Below, piece by piece: positions 62,351 through 64,000 of a stretch of DNA of 64,000 bases; position 1 is the stretch's first letter; the number at the start of each line of letters is the position of its first letter. The stretch spans positions 76,097,340-76,161,339 of the forward strand of contig OY776681.1 in NCBI GenBank assembly GCA_963675555.1. Direction: 5' to 3'. The DNA is from Leptura quadrifasciata. Taxonomy: Eukaryota; Arthropoda; Insecta; Coleoptera; Cerambycidae. The position numbers and the translations under genes are program-made. The notes under the pieces were generated by a model. It worked only from the letters and a program-made list of their open reading frames with translations. It made no database searches and was not told where the DNA came from.

Positions 62351-63003
62351 AGAGAGCGCGAAAATTCAAAAGAGATGATTTAAACTGAACAGTAACTGAG
62401 AGAAATCCCTATACTTGAATAAAGTATGAATGAGATTTTGGATAATATTTTTATAACAATGCATATCCTTTTTTTAAAGGGCACTTTGGATGTTTTATAG
62501 GGCACACGAGTTATATTTACCTATACAAATAGTTATATGTACCTTGTGTAACAGAAAATCACTGCGCGCAAGTATGTGTATACCGTAAATGGCCGAAAAG
62601 AAATCGAATTTTTATATCAAAGATTTTTTGAGTCATATCACCCAAAAGTACATAAAAAACTTACATTTTGAGGGGGAGAAAATTATCGTACGATAAACGA
62701 ACAAGAAGTTATAGCGTTTTAAAAATTTCGTAAAATTTTCGAAAAAATGGCATTGTAGCCAAAACTAATGAAGCTTTTGACTTGAAATATGGCAGGCTAC
62801 TTGTAGATATTATGAGTCACCTTCACCCAAAATTTCATCTGACTCGCGCAAGATTAGTTATCCCAAAACCGGTCCAAAAAAAATTTAAAATCGAAAATTG
62901 CCCCAAAAGAGTTTCCGAGTTTAAAACAACGTTCCTAACAACTACCGAAAATTTGAAATCTCTACGAAAAATTATATAACACTTCGATTACCGTACTCCA
63001 CTA

Positions 63004-64000
63004 TTAAGGCTATTTAAATACACACTTTTTATCCACTCATTGAAGATATCCATCAAAATCAATGTTAAAGCAAACTTGCACTATTTTTTTATTGTCCCTT
63101 TTACATCTATGTTTTATATTTATCGGAGGTTTATTATTACATGCTAGACTTGTAATTGATACCTATATATTTTTACAATAATAGTACGTACTTGCTTATA
63201 ACACCAAAGAGCAATAGATACATTGATTTTGAATTGGTTGTAGATAATTTACTTAAAAGGAACAATTTTATTAAATATACGCCATATGAATACTTATGAC
63301 TGGCACCTCCACCATATTCTCGAAAATTGCATTTATTTAGAAAATCCATCCTTTTAGGAAGTAATGAATAGCCAGCCGGATAATGAAAAAGAGAAAAATA
63401 TTGTTTTCTTTCTGAGATACTTCGAATCATTCATATCAAAGAAATCAAGTCACCAGCTGTATTCTTAAAGATATTTAGACCTGGAAAAGCACATACGAAA
63501 CAGAATGTAATCTACTCCGCAGCTTTGTGGAGAAATTTACTATATTTTGTGCTTCTTCCTATCGAATCTTTTTTGATATAAATTTTTGTCCCATGTAAAT
63601 AATCAGCCCACTTTCCCACCCAAATGTCTCCCCACTTTTAACATTTCTTCATTTATGGTTTTATTTTCTGTTCAGACCTTCAATTATAATGAAGATGTGT
63701 GCTATGTGTGAAGTGCGATGCTATGCAAAGGACGCAAGTTTTGTTTAAATATAATTTTTAATATTAATTCTACAATCTATGGAAGCAAAAGCACACCGCT
63801 TCAAATCTGAAGTTACGTTATTGACTGTCGATTAAAAGCCCCATTGATATCGAAGTGCGGTTAAGGCTATGAGTAAACGGCATATCTGATAAGCCCAATG
63901 CTTCTGTACATTCCAACTTGCAAATTGTATATCTTTTTTGCAGATTTAAGGGTTTGTAGGGGTCTACTGCGAATGTAAATGTATTTTCTTTTGTGTACAT
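63004..64000. other. No gene recognised; one open frame at the right edge
   Basis: A minus frame 63818-64000 (MYTKENTFTFAVDPYKPLN...) has no motif and may extend beyond the window only if its Met is internal. A second minus frame at 63173-63430 has no motif either. Sequence is AT-rich with no TIR, SINE or RT block. Confidence 0.4.

Larger units (their letters stand above)
60159..63003. mobile_element. Long-TIR element carrying an integrase tail and an acidic ORF
   Basis: Both ends begin TAGTGGAGTA (60159-60168; complement at 62994-63003). TIRs run 60159-60667 and about 62500-63003, diverged but block-conserved: TTTGGGGCAATTTTCGATTT on the left, CAATGCCATTTTTTCGAAAA, ACGCTATAACT, GTACTTTTGGGTGATATGAC and TGCGCGCA/TGCGCAG words. 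Flanks are TTA on both sides, or TA if the first two bases are counted as target. Between the TIRs lie an integrase C-terminal frame (plus) and an unrecognised acidic frame (minus). The superfamily is unresolved. Confidence 0.75.

Noticed and set aside
63818..64000. Host exon at the right edge
   Set aside because: The frame has no recognised motif or splice context, and 60 codons are within chance expectation in this composition.

Overview
The window is eukaryotic, almost certainly an insect (arthropod) nuclear contig. It is AT-rich, has (TA)n microsatellites and tRNA-derived SINE fragments, and nearly everything recognisable is transposable-element debris. The families are typical of arthropods: Tc1/mariner and DD41D transposons, Penelope-like elements, Jockey/CR1-type LINEs, a restriction-like-endonuclease (RLE) LINE, a Ty3/gypsy-type integrase tail, and foldback elements. 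I recognise no intact host gene. Bacterial features (operons, ribosome binding sites, CRISPR) do not apply.

Layout. 1-1.8 kb: 5' half of a decayed CR1-like LINE (minus). 1.8-2.7 kb: rearranged foldback copy. 3.2-3.4 kb: Penelope endonuclease tail. 4.9-6.35 kb: Tc1-like element with its own 5' end duplicated in inverted orientation. 6.5-11.2 kb: old long-TIR element, invaded by a second DNA transposon (7691-10472) whose long TIRs contain internal repeats. 11.5-14.35 kb: Penelope complex built as a large palindrome, with hammerhead-like motifs. 14.6-22.5 kb: degenerate repeats, SINE pieces and gene-poor DNA. 22.6-25.8 kb: DD41D-type relic with a LINE inserted in it. 27.2-28.9 kb: short member of a second long-TIR family. 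30.3-34.4 kb: LINE 3' end, then an RLE-type LINE whose frame is split by a foldback element with a 9-bp target duplication. 34.4-34.8 kb: DUF4817-like transposase fragment. 36.4-40.4 kb: two more LINE reverse transcriptases, the second split by a foldback element. 41.5-42.4 kb: another DUF4817-like transposase relic.

43.1-51.6 kb: an 8.4-kb DNA transposon with TIRs of about 600 bp. Its transposase frame is interrupted by a 6-kb, GC-richer block holding two Jockey-type LINEs in series, bounded by one 12-bp target duplication. 52.2-54.5 kb: a compact DD41D transposon with an uninterrupted 356-residue transposase, the best candidate for a functional gene here. 54.5-60 kb: minisatellites, a SINE inside a tandem array, a palindromic MITE and a LINE relic. 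60.16-63.0 kb: a TIR element that carries an integrase tail and an unrecognised acidic reading frame. 63-64 kb: nothing recognisable.

The features form no pathway; they form a nested insertion record. The most useful relations are three junctions (31981/32744, 39668/40282, 43853/49838) where removing the insert and one target duplication brings an older element's reading frame back together. They give relative dates and define element ends. Coordinates of decayed features are approximate. All family calls rest on motif recognition by eye, without database searches.
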